From assembly GCA_900175165.2 (NCBI GenBank), contig FWWN02000349.1:1-64000 (forward strand): DNA of 64,000 nt, written 5' to 3'. A program made the position numbers and the translations under genes. The notes under the pieces were generated by a model. The model saw only the letters and a program-made list of their open reading frames with translations, had not been told where the DNA came from and made no database searches. Source of the DNA: Rhizomucor pusillus. Its lineage: Eukaryota; Mucoromycota; Mucoromycetes; Mucorales; Lichtheimiaceae. The first letter of the stretch is position 1, and each line of letters opens with the position of its first letter. Positions 26,394 through 37,559 of this stretch are shown piece after piece.

Positions 26394-26591
26394 ATGGATA
26401 CCACTGCATCCAGCATCAAAGACAGCGCATCAGGCAACAAGGAGTCACAGCGTCTCAAGTCATCACCCCACGAAACTCACCACCGCAGCATAACAAAAAC
26501 CGACAAGAATTTGTACTCTGATTTTTGTCAAGACTGCGGCATCGACGTTTTCCGCTTCTGTCACGAATACTGGTGCAAGTTTTTCAATTGA
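26394..26591 (+). CDS. Possible small Cys-containing protein, 65 aa
   Basis: A short frame with a good leader and ATG. The first two thirds are polar and Ser/His/Lys-rich; the end is DFCQDCGIDVFRFCHEYWCKFF with four Cys. I recognise no family. It is supported mainly by the pyrimidine-rich leader seen before other genes here, and it could be chance. It converges with the reductase-acyltransferase gene, whose last exon ends 58 bp away. Confidence 0.33.
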   Translation: MDTTASSIKDSASGNKESQRLKSSPHETHHRSITKTDKNLYSDFCQDCGIDVFRFCHEYWCKFFN

Positions 26592-26649
26592 CCAATTGGT
26601 ATATATCACGTACACATACAAAATTTATATATATACTATGTATAACTCA

Positions 26650-29600
26650 TCACTGCCGTAAGTTGTATGCCTCTGATATTCGTCTCCAGGCCTTGCCGCC
26701 AGCGACTGTTCTGTTCTCCTTTGCTGGCATGCTGCTCGTGCGCAAAGCATATACCAACTGGACAAGGCCTGCTTCGTTTTCTGGCAGCGAAACGTGTCGC
26801 TTTCCTGTACTGCTAGCCTGCAAGATACCCTTGATTTGCTTCAAGCACCTCTGGAAGACCTGCTTGTTTTGGAATGTCTCCCTGTGCGACGCAGTACCAA
26901 GGCGGTATGAATCAATTTGCTGGCATAGATCAGCCATGTTGGAATTTGCCCTGTTCATTTGTATCTGTGCCATCAACGCTTTCTATATTATGTGTATCAG
27001 TCAAGCCCTTTCCAAAGATGATAAAATATTCATCATCAGCCCTATTTTTGTCCTACCATCATGCCCTCTGCATCTGCCGGTGACACAGGCGTTTTACCAC
27101 CATCGCTGTTCTGTCCCGACAGTTCTATTAGAGTTTCCGTTGTTGGTATACCAAGTTCATGCAGCTGAATTTGTGCGTCGGGCGATAATCGCTCTTTAGC
27201 CGGTACTTCTGTCAAAAAGCCCAGTGTCATGAAAACTTCGGCCGCTGTTCTGCTAGATTCAGTTGACAGCACTTCGCGATAGATCGTTCGGCGGCCGGTA
27301 ATCAAGTGCGTCGCTATCCATTGAGCCAACTGCGGTACAATGCTCCGTGGTAACATGGGCACTGCTTCCAGCGCTGACAGCGAACAGGACGTGATCCAGT
27401 AGGAATCAATGGTGGGGTATATGAGAGATGCTAAAAATACGAGCTGCTCGTATCGGACAGAGTTACTTTCCATCGTGGCCACGAGTCGTAACTGCGCTGC
27501 GCTGCCATCCTTTTGTGGATATCTCTTGATGACTTTACGTTGCTCGTAGAAGCTGAGGATGGTGTTGAATTGCTTGAAGCAGCGTGTTAACAGTGTTGTA
27601 GTCAACAAAAACGAAGGCAATTATGGCTTACCTCGTCGATATCCCAGGAAACCACAAATTCCCGTTCCAAAAGTTGTACCAAAAATCGGAAGCGATCGTT
27701 GAATTCGTCTTCAATTACCTTGTCCTCTGTAAAGGACAAGTAGACTACAGCAAAGAAGGCATCCAGTAAAAATACATCGGTAATCTGTTTGTAACGTTAA
27801 CTATTGTCTGGTTGCAATTATTCAATTAGGAGACTTGCCTGATTAGCGTAGTAAGAGAGAGTCATCACATTATCAGCGTGGTCGTTTACTCGAATATTAG
27901 TGTCATCGGTGATTTCTTTGTTTTCTATGATAAGATTCTTGGCCTCGTCTAGGAGCCGGAAAGCATAAAAGATAACAGCATCCGTATCTTCTCCATCTAC
28001 ACACGTAGAGAATTATTCGCAGCCCATCTTATCCTCAATGGTTGTCACTAATTTATCATGTTTACTTACCTTGCCAATCGACTTGATATCCGCGCAACAC
28101 AAGTTCTGTCTTGAGCCAAGTCGCCATGTCCTTAATTTTACCAAATGATACACCGCTGGTCGCTCTGCCGTATAAAATAACTGCCGCAACCAAAGAAGCA
28201 GGCGATGCCACCAAAGCTTTGCGTTGGTTGATCTGGATTTCTCGAGTAATCTTTTCGACAAGTGTCGCTTCGTCACTGGGATCTCTGAGGGATCCGCTGC
28301 TTGCTCTGTAAACTTCCTCCGCGGCTTCTTGTACACTGACCAGCGGACCAATACCGAACAAAACACGGCCGTGCTTGCGTACAGCCTCGCCGCCTTCTAA
28401 AATCTTGTTTCTCTTATCCATCGCTTCGCTCGGTCGCATAATGCTTGCAGGCTGCGAAACGTTGCGTCGAGTGGGCTTTTGATCCAAAACATCGTCAAGA
28501 AGATACGGCAGTTCAGGGACATTTTCATACGTCATATTAATAGGTACGAATATCACGTCTCTGTGAACCTTGCGCGAAGTGCTGATGTTGCTATCCACAC
28601 TCATAGTAGGACTGATAAGCGAATCAGGAGTGTCTGGTGTCGCGGGAGGACTATTCTCGAGACTCGCCACTCGGGAAACAATAGGAGTTCGCTGCTGGTT
28701 GGATTGAAGCGTCGACTCTATCACCATTTCGATCAGACCGTCGTGGTATGCTTCCTGGTATTTTCCAGTGCGGCTGCGAGATTTCTCGAGTCCTAGCGAT
28801 AAGGCACCGTGCTCCCGAAGCAGGACCTGAGTGTATGCAGCCATCACGGCAGTGTTCAGAGGGGATCGTTTGCTCTTGTCACGTTTGATGTAGTATGCGC
28901 CGGCCAAACGGTAGATATCAGAGATGGGACCGAGTTGCACGAGACTCTCGTCGCAAGCGAATGCAGGTACAGGCAGGTGATAACGGATGGCGACATACCA
29001 GACCAATAATGGATCAAGTACACTGCGGGTTACCGGCACATAGACAACACGCTTTCCAAGCATTGCAGTTCGGATCTAACGGAGATATATAATCCGGTTT
29101 ACATCGCTGCTGTTACCAAGCCCTCCGTTCATCCTTACATTTCTTATACTGTCTTCATGAATGCGAATATTTTCAAACATGTCGTCAAATAGAGACTTTA
29201 GAAAATAACCTGCAAACCACACGAATGCCAGCTGTGTTCTTTCGCTCATGCGCGCAAGGATTTTCTAAAAACAAAAGTCAAAAACTTTCTCCTTTTGCTT
29301 GTAATCGACTACGCTTACGATAGCTTCATTGACAGCTGTCTGCTTTTGCACGCCAGCATTCTTTGTAATCTATTATTATTTGCACGATATAAGCATGTAA
29401 CATTCATGTGATACAGTAAACTCGCTTAGATGCCAAACCTGATGAATAGCTTGGTTGACACGTTTATCGTTGAGCACGACAACCTTGACACTCTCGTCGT
29501 TGCTACCGACTTTGCGTCGCCATTTTCCGAGCTGAGCTCTCTTGTCTTTATCTGCGTTGAGTATGGTACCGTCTTGGCACCAATCATCTAGACTGTCATC

Positions 29601-32000
29601 CATATCGCGCAGCCAATCTTCTTCGTCCTGTTCGGTCCTGGAAGCATTGTTATCCAACACTGCTTTCACTTGTGCAACCATGCGTGCAGTTCGCGCCGCT
29701 ACTTGGTCGTTGGAGAATACACCGCTCTGGGCTGGCGTGTCAATCAAACGATTGCTCTCGAATACTTGCAGTGCGCACATCCAGCTGGAAAGAGGCGACG
29801 GCAAGCGCAAGTCTGGTTCTTGGCATACATAGTAGTGGACACCGTAGCAAGCGTTCAAAAAGTAGTTATTCCAGAATGCATGATCTACATCTTGTGGCAC
29901 AAGGCTGTGCGGATCTAGCTGCGGCGTAGCTTGCAGTTGATATGACAGCTGAGCCGCATTTGTGTCACTGATGGTGATGTATTTGAGAGTTGACTTTGCT
30001 GTCAAGGACAGTTTCGTTGCTTTATCGATACATCGGCTGAGACGCTGAGAACTGCGTTTTCTGTTCCTTGCTTCGGCTATACTTGCGACACCGTTGCCAC
30101 CACTCATGTAAGACGACGCTGCTGAGCGTAAAGAGTTCATCATCGTCTTTGCTCGAACAAGTCCTCCAGCGCCGCTGAGTGTTGATGCAAAGTACATTTG
30201 TGAGGTTGGTAAATTGATCGCCGTCGTCGTTGTCCAATATTGTCGTATTGGTTCATATGCTTGTTTCCAAACAAGACAACGTTTTGACGCCATTGTTACG
30301 TGATAGATGTAAGGAAACGTAGCTGTGCTTATCAACGATTTTGCATGTACAGACGTCCTTGATGATACATTCGTTCCAGATGAAGATCGTTGGAATGATA
30401 TGTCTTCTGTTGATTTAGAGTCTCGGATAGGTGAAGATAAAGTTTCGACGGATCCTCCGCTCGATCGTTGTCGCTGGTGCTGGTGCTGGTGCTGTTGCTG
30501 TTGCTGTTGAAAACTGCTCTCGTCATATTCTGTGGGCACCGAAAAATCTTCCTTAGGCTCTACAATGGTAGCTGTGCAACCCAAAACCATTCTGACGGCA
30601 TAGTCCACCGGTACGATATCTGCTGGTAAATCACCATCTCTAGAAGGAATCACTCGAATGCCTCGTCCGGTAAGCAAAATTGTTCCATTGGCTCCATTCA
30701 CACCGTCAGCCTCAAATATACGTTTACGTTAAAATCATCAACTCTGTAAACGCACACATATTTTGTCACACACTTACCCATGCCATCAATGGCTCGGCGA
30801 CACTTGGACCAATAGGGCTGAAACGCATGATGGCGACCGGATATTGTTGACCACCTGTCGATCGTTTTCGTTCTACTTCGCGAATAAGCATATGCTCGGC
30901 CAAGGACTTGGATAGTAAATATGTATCTGGGTACAAGCTTTTGAGTTTATCAAATAAAGCCGATAGATCTAATCAAATAGATTCTTCAGTTTTAATCCAA
31001 GCAAACGGATTCAATCATACTCATACCATTCTCTTCAGCGCTTAGTATTTCATGCAAAATTTCTGATGGATCTTGGTTCAATGGAAGTAGTCTATCTTCG
31101 CATGCAAAACCGGAGAAGCTTTGCAGAGGCGACATGTGGATAAATGCGGAAAGTCTCATACATTCGTTGGCGATCTCCATTAAATTCATTGTTCCTAGGA
31201 CATTGGACTAGAAAATCCCACCAATTAATCCGCCGTGATATCAATCGTTTCATATGCATCCACGCTCACCTGAGTAGCTAAATCAAGTCGCTCATTTCCG
31301 TCGACAACCGCGGCGCAGTGGAATATTACATTGGTTTCTAAGACGAGTAGTTTGCGGTCTTCCGTCGTGAGGCCGAGATCACGTTGCAATAGGTCGCCTT
31401 CTATTGGATGGATTTTATCTCTCATCGTTCTGTCAAACAAAGTGGGTCCCATAGATCGCCGAAGAGACACGAACGCCTACGTACATCGTATTAATTAACG
31501 CGCTTTGGGAAATTTAGCAAGGTACTTGCCTTGTTGGCTAATATCTCCTCCTGAAGACGTTCTTGCACTGTAGTTCTCCCTCGCTGCTGAATAGGCCGCA
31601 CCAAAATGAAAACTTTCTTGACGCCAATCATCAACAGCTTCCACAACAGTGCCTTGCCGACGAAACCCGTTGCTCCCGTTAACAGCACTGTCTTGTCGTG
31701 ATAAAACGTTTCCGGGTTTTCGAGCTGCTGTTCCGGAATATGTTGGGCCGTTTCCTCAGGCTCTATAGTTGACGTTTCGTCCAGTGCAGCTTCGTTAGTT
31801 TCAGGTGTTGACTGTTCCGGTGCGGGTACTTCGATAGTCTCTTCCTCAATCAAGTCATCTCGATCAAGCGCCTCCATGTCTTTCACAACGTCAAACACGG
31901 TTGGTGAGCCTGGTGGAGGGGGCGACGAAGGACTACCAATGCTGAGATTTGTGCTCTCATGATTTGGATCGGTTATCGATATGGTTGGTATTTCACTCAT
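26650..32000 (-). CDS. Fatty acyl-CoA reductase fused to GPAT/DHAPAT-like acyltransferase
   Basis: Twelve exons, reading leftward: 32000-31530, 31476-31270, 31207-31027, 30968-30778, 30710-29439, 29369-29319, 29264-29139, 29075-28070, 27996-27839, 27784-27632, 27572-27057 and 26982-26650, giving 1554 residues. After an acidic Pro/Glu-rich start comes an NAD(P)-binding reductase domain: TVLLTGATGFVGK (about residues 104-116), the active-site YLLSK (Tyr303, Lys307) and DIVPVDYAVRMVLG. A reductase C-terminal region follows, interrupted by a poly-Gln/His stretch. From about residue 820 it is a glycerolphosphate acyltransferase-like domain: VYVPVTRSVLD, GAYYIKRD, EKSRSRTGK and VPINMTYENVPE. Motif I has Thr849 where the catalytic His of H-x4-D is expected. 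Acyl-CoA reductases make fatty alcohols and DHAPAT starts ether-lipid synthesis, so a fusion would fit ether-lipid metabolism; that role is inferred. Two introns (31477-31529 and 27785-27838) use GC donors. The last exon is supported by exact frame continuity (atg|gtagga ... tatag|aaa). Confidence 0.85.
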
Positions 32001-32450
32001 ACAATGTCGAAAGCGTGTTGTAGAAAGGCAGCAAAGGAGGGGCTCAGGAACCGAATTCCGACCATCCTTGCGGGCTTTGTCCTCACCTAGCCATCTCAGA
32101 CCAAACACTCGTCAAAAGTTGAACGGATCAAGACTTTAGATATGGCCACCTCTGTTACTTCTTCTCTATTCATGTTTCTAAATACACTGCATATATCTAT
32201 CTAAATTGTTGGATGCCTGCTCGTTTTCGATGCAAGAAATTATTTCAACAGTCTGCCCAACATTGCTTTGAACTTCCTTTTTGTTGAAACGTTTGAAATT
32301 GATGCTGGAATATTATAGTAAGGTTAAGATTGGATAACAAATAGGACTACACATAATACTCCAAAATTTATAAAATATTAGATAAGAAACTGTTGACATT
32401 ATATGAAAAAAAAAGAGGGCTGGGGAGGATCTAGAATAAGCTTGAGAGGA
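32001..32450. other. Upstream region of the reductase-acyltransferase gene
   Basis: The open frame continues to about 32108 in phase with the gene but lacks another ATG, so it is probably 5' leader. Beyond it the sequence is AT-rich with no gene. Confidence 0.45.
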
Positions 32451-34250
32451 TTTGCGCGGAGTGCTCAAATCCGAGAAACCAGACTTTTTCGCTTGCCTTG
32501 AGACCATGGAACTTGCAATCCTTCTGGATCTAGACTTGGAATACGAGCAACGAAGTCCATACTTTTCTAGCATACAAGCTCTGATTGTCTCGGGTTTGAC
32601 GGTACGCGTGCGCATTGTACGAGATGCGCTCTTCGAGAAAATGCCCGGAGACGCGAAAGACGAACAGCGATCGGTGGCTGCGGTAACGACAAGCAGTGTC
32701 CACGGAGGAATCACTGAATGAAGGCTTATCCCCGGCTCAGGACAGAGCTTTAGCGGCCACATCATCTACACTGGATGGTTCGATCTTACAGTGCACAAAC
32801 TACCGGACCAACACAATCCTCGACCAGAACAGAAAGATGCACAAGGTATTCAAGGTATTGCTGGATCGACGACACAAACGCGGTTGCTACGATGACAGTG
32901 ATGGCGGACAGGACGACGGAAACGAGGTGACGAACCGATTTGCTACGTCAATGTTGTTGGGCATGCCACTTACAACTCGAGCCTTGCCGAATCGTGTCTT
33001 GTGTGCGTAGTAAGACTCGCCGGCGTGCATTTTCATCCTCCAGACTTTGGAAGATACCTTGACTCTTCTAGACGCCTATCCGAAGTGGGACTCCACAATC
33101 CAATGTGTAACTTCTCAAGAAAGCTGGCGGCCTGGCAACCTTATCTTCGAACCAGGCTTCTTGCCCCAGGACAAGGTTATGCGGAGGAGTCGTGCCAAAT
33201 CTTCGTCGGGATCTTGCCCCAAGACCAGTGATCACAGTCTCGAAACGCTGGAGGAAATTAAGGATGGTTGTGAACACCGGTTTGCTACTGCCTGCAATGT
33301 CGTAACCGTTTAATCGAGTCTTGGAGATCGACTTGTTCCGTTTCTTGCTAATTGTTACGAATTTTATCAGAAGCTGTCTGTTCTTCCCGCCGGAAGGAGA
33401 GATCTTGATAGGTAAGTGTTTGCTACAACAAATTCACCGAGAGAAATTTGATGTAGGCAGAGGATATGTTTCGAACAAAAAGCCGACTATGATATGTAAA
33501 TAAACAACAATGGAAAACGAACTGTAAGCCGCCGAGATCCGGTTGTATTGGAATTTGTGTATATGGTTTGACTATCGAGGGACACTATATCTTATACATA
33601 CTATCTGTGAAGACATTCTCATACTTGCCTTCATCGAGCAGTCGATTACTTCATTGAAATTAGAGTTCAGTCTGTCAGATATGACGCTGACAATAAATCG
33701 AAGAGATGTTGATGTACTGACAAAACAAGAGGGTCAGAAGAGGATCTATTCTGGGACGAATTTTACTTAATCGTCTTTTTTGTCGGATGCGTACTAAATT
33801 CGGTTTAACGGTTTGCCATTAACTACATTGTTAGCCGTGCTATGTGATGCTGTAATGATACTATAAACAATTGCAAAAATGCATAGGAATGCATCATAAA
33901 ACAGACAAATGAAGTCCACAATGTGTGTCAGAGTGATGTAACTTGCTCTTTACTGGACTACACTCCCGTATTTTCGTTGCAGAGTTGGTAATGGAAAAGG
34001 GGAAAAAATCATGTCAGATCATGCATAATCATGGCCTTTCATTACTATCTTCTACATAATCGAACAGAGAAGTATCAACATGTATGGTATGTATTTCGAA
34101 ATATCAAGATCATCATCAACTACTGTCACGCGTACAAGCATACGTTCCTCCCTCCTATCCATATATCATCATAAAGAGGAATGTGATTCCAGTTTATTTG
34201 CAAGAAGGTCCTACATATCGCTTGCTGCTTATGAGTCATTGGAGAAAACA
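32451..34250. other. Gene-poor stretch with scattered, unrecognised open frames
   Basis: Short frames at 32452-32721, 33047-33313 and 33543-33770 on the plus strand have protein-like patches (for example DTLTLLDAYPKWDSTIQCV at about 33052) but no start context, introns or family I recognise. They may be remnants of an old element. Confidence 0.35.
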
Positions 34251-34254
34251 ATTG

Positions 34255-36043
34255 TCAACCATTAAAAACTTGACACAGAATTTCCAAGACTTTTCGATTT
34301 GCTGCCAATGCTTTTTGCGCTGCTTCCCGCCGTGCGTGTTCGACACGAGTTTGTACTACAATGAAGCGGACTTCGCATAGCAGCTTCTTGATCTCCACAC
34401 CAATCTCCATTGCAACATTATTGCCCGCGCGGCAACCAGTCATGAGCGGTATGCATTGAGCACTGCAACATTGCCGCGTGCCCGGATCTGCCGTAATGAG
34501 ATGTGACCTCCTCGGTACGCATTAGCTTGCGAGATTCCAGCTTGTCGTGGTACGCTTACCGTTTCCTTCTTTAAAGGTACAACCACCACATGATCTACGA
34601 TATTGGATCCAAGTAGCACGATGATGATTTCGTGGCAAGGAAACCATACGAATCGACCAGAATTTGCAGAGAAGAACAGATGCAGTACTCTTCATTGATG
34701 ACCTGATAAAGTCAACGGTCTGATCGGATACATAGTTTTCAAGAGGCATGCTTCGGACGATCGGACGCCAAGTAATGTGATGAAAAGGTCCAGCTTCATG
34801 CGAGATAAGAAAGGTAATATGCAGCAGCAGCATAATAATAATCTCTTTTTGTATTTCTACAAAGGCTGATTTCTGGTGCATTGCCTGCAAGCAATTTCAG
34901 CTATTATGGTTTATCTGGGCAGCTGTAAGAGTGACAGAATAACTGACTGATATCCGTCATCTTTAGCTTCTGGCATATTAGTTACGAAAATTATCAGTAA
35001 GCTCGAGGCCACATGATACACGATAATAGATTCTCATAGTTACCACAACCCTCCGTTCCTTATTCCGATCCTCCTTCTTCAGCTTCTTCAGAAGAGTGAC
35101 GTCCACCAGGTTATGACATGTATACATCATTGTTTCCCAATTTCTAACAACAGTGGCAGCCATACAGTGGATTCTACAGCACCCTTGTGGTGACAATGTT
35201 GTGACGTGCTGCAGGAGAGATCAGTACCGCTTCACCCTTGCCACCAAGCATTCTGTATCTCATATCATCAAGGAGAAGAGCAATGAAGTACATCTGCTTA
35301 AGAGATGAAAATCCTCACAAATACTGAGATTACCAAGGCATTCAGTATACTGTATCTATAAATGTTCCACAGCAGGAATAAGCGGGAGAATGGGAAAATG
35401 AAGGAGAAGGTAGTACGTCATTGCAACTATACTTTTTCCTGAGGCTTCTAACAATAGTTCCACTCAGGAAATCTGGCAGCTCTGACCTTCCCGTTTCTTC
35501 CTCTTGCGCTTCCCATTTCCTACGCAGCAATGCATCATACAAGGTTTTTAATAGCTTGTAGCCTGAATTCTGCACTTTGGGAGACTCACACTGAACCTTG
35601 CAGTGAAAAGATAAGAAGTTACCATTTCTTACATTCACGCCCATTACAGGTACTATCTTGCAAGAAACGACAAGTGCTCTTATTACGATAATTGACGTGG
35701 ATGAATATGAGCGGCTTTCGCAACACTATACAGAATTATACGCACGTGCTGCGTTATTTCCACTGAGTCGTAGCGCCCATATCTCTACACTCTCACAAAG
35801 CTTGTTCATTCCCAACAGTTTATATGATGATACACCACATTTCTGTACTGATGCAAACGATGCCTGAAATGGATTTTTTTGGAGAGTACGCAACAATCTC
35901 CTTTCGAGAATACATATGTTTATATCAGGATTTACAACGTAAACACGGTCTACAGACCAGAACCATTGGGATGACGTGACGATGGACGATACAGTAGAAG
36001 AATTACACGTGTCACATTTTTCATGACGCATTAGAGAGTACAA
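34255..36043 (-). pseudogene. Possible minus-strand coding relic, unknown family
   Basis: Several minus-strand frames succeed one another with protein-like composition: 36043-35726, 35644-35342 (GYKLLKTLYDALLRRKWEAQ), 34890-34522 (LENYVSDQTVDFIRSS) and 34443-34255 (a charged helix ending KALAANRKVLEILCQVFNG). No frame is long, no plausible splice pairs join them convincingly, and I cannot name a family. They may be fragments of one decayed gene or unrelated chance frames. Confidence 0.25.
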
Positions 36044-36430
36044 GGTATAGTTAATGCCAAAGACTTTAGATTAGTTAAACTCAAACAAAAACCATTTGTT
36101 CATGTGTACCGGATGAAGAATACAGTATTAATACTGCTGTTAAGACACTGTATTAATAAGCTTTCGAAAGAAGTCTTTATGAAAAACAAAGCAACACTTG
36201 ATACATTACGTATGCATCACAAGTTAGTAAGTTACAATTTATTGTTTTCTCTAATGTTTGTATCTACCATCAACAACTGAACCACGCCCACGTCCGTAAT
36301 GGTTCCAGCCTCTTGGCCTGAAGCGTAAAAAACATACGTCATCTCGTCCAACAATGGATTATGCAGCTGTCTTGGATGTTCTCAGGTACCTCCTTGATGT
36401 GTACTCTTTTTTCTCACTCATGGCCTTGAA

Positions 36431-36662
36431 ATCGATTCGAGTTTCCTTGGATAGTCTTCTTGGATATTCACCAAATAGCGTGCCGCTCCTGCTGTGTAGC
36501 CTCTTTTTTCGCTCTTGAACCTGCTATGGTATCAATTTCAGTTTCCTTGGATAGCCTTCTTGGAACCAAACAGGTAAAGTGTAGCCTTCGACGCGTCGTC
36601 TTGCTTGGTATTCACGGCCTTGCTACTAACCTCAGGCAGCTTCCTTGGATAGTCTTGTTCCC
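36431..36662 (-). repeat. Three diverged direct repeats, about 100-bp period
   Basis: The core ttccttggatag recurs at about 36443, 36543 and 36641, with related flanks (ggccttg... before, gtgtagcc after). On the minus strand it encodes a repeated DYPRKL peptide within the frame starting at 36879, so it may be an internal repeat of a decayed gene. Confidence 0.5.
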
Positions 36663-36879
36663 AGCTCGGCTCCTTGTTCCTTGTATCCCCCTTTGGTTGC
36701 CAAAAGGTATCATCGTTATTTTCTTTTCCTCCGCTTGTGGCCCAAACGCGAGACCCATCCTGAAGATATTTTTTTGCTTTGAGAGAGGAAGGGGGAAGGA
36801 GGTCATCTAGAACCACATACACGACGATCCTCTCGTTAAAGTCCCCGCTCCGCAAGGCTACGCGGGTTTTTGAGAACAT
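36538..36879 (-). CDS. Unrecognised frame starting in the inverted repeat, 113 aa
   Basis: This frame begins in the left arm and runs leftward through the direct repeats: a basic start, VVYVVLDDLLPPSS, then polar residues and DYPRKL. Its stop lies just before another repeat unit in which a similar peptide reappears in the same orientation, so it looks like a truncated reading frame. No family recognised; it may be a relic. Confidence 0.25.
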   Translation of the reverse strand: MFSKTRVALRSGDFNERIVVYVVLDDLLPPSSLKAKKYLQDGSRVWATSGGKENNDDTFWQPKGDTRNKEPSWEQDYPRKLPEVSSKAVNTKQDDASKATLYLFGSKKAIQGN

Positions 36880-37056
36880 GGGCTAATCGCTCGATTGGTC
36901 TTGATACAATAATTATCTGTCTTCCAGAAAGATCCAGGAAATTTTATATAAATCTTTATTTCAAGCGATTAGCCCATGTTCTCAAAAACCCGCGTAGCCT
37001 TGCGGAGCGGGGACTTTAACGAGAGGATCGTCGTGTATGTGGCTCTAGATAACCTC
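36799..37056. repeat. Long near-perfect inverted repeat with duplicated gene start
   Basis: The arms 36805-36894 and 36961-37050 are reverse complements over about 90 bp with only a few differences, separated by a 66-bp AT-rich spacer; weaker pairing extends a few bases outward. Each arm encodes the same peptide start (MFSKTRVALRSGDFNERIVV) pointing away from the spacer: leftward from 36879 and rightward from 36976. The structure is either a fold-back element or an inverted duplication of the 5' end of a gene. Confidence 0.8.
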
Positions 37057-37183
37057 ATAAGTTTCGGGCTGTTCGGAGGTTGAATTCGAGCATTTCGACA
37101 TCATCGAACAACCTGGAGGAGGCCATCCAGTTAACAACAATGCCAAACCGTCTCAGATTAGGGGCTTAGAGGAAATGTTACCT

Positions 37184-37368
37184 CTTTTGTTCGAGTTGTG
37201 CTTCTTGATTTTGATCATTAAGCTCGTTGTTTTTGTGTAGCACTTGATTTTCCTTGTTTTGCACCAGGGCCAGAGCACGGAGCGTTTTCGCTGACGATGT
37301 ATGCAAGTCCAATTTCTAAATTTTTTGTGTGCCTCTGCATTTCTCACTTTATCTTCTCGTTTGCTCAT
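37184..37368 (-). pseudogene. Coiled-coil-like coding fragment
   Basis: It starts MSKREDKVRNAEAHKKFR from an ATG at 37368. After a one-base shift it continues in another frame as a heptad-like run rich in Leu, Gln, Asn and Lys (LRALALVQNKENQVLHKNN) up to a gtaac donor-like site at about 37183. It could be the first exon of a gene whose remainder is lost. Family unknown. Confidence 0.25.
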
Positions 37369-37559
37369 GACCGAAGAGTGCGTACTTTACTATATTTTCC
37401 TCTGTTGTTATATCTTTGCTATATTTATTAATTCTGCTCTATAAAATAGCCTCGATCATATATTTTAAAGTTCCGTAGCTGTTAGTTCCAATGCGTGCTC
37501 TACGATCAAATGGTAAGTTAAGCTTCAAAGTTCCGATTTCTGCTTTCTTGTGAAGAGGT

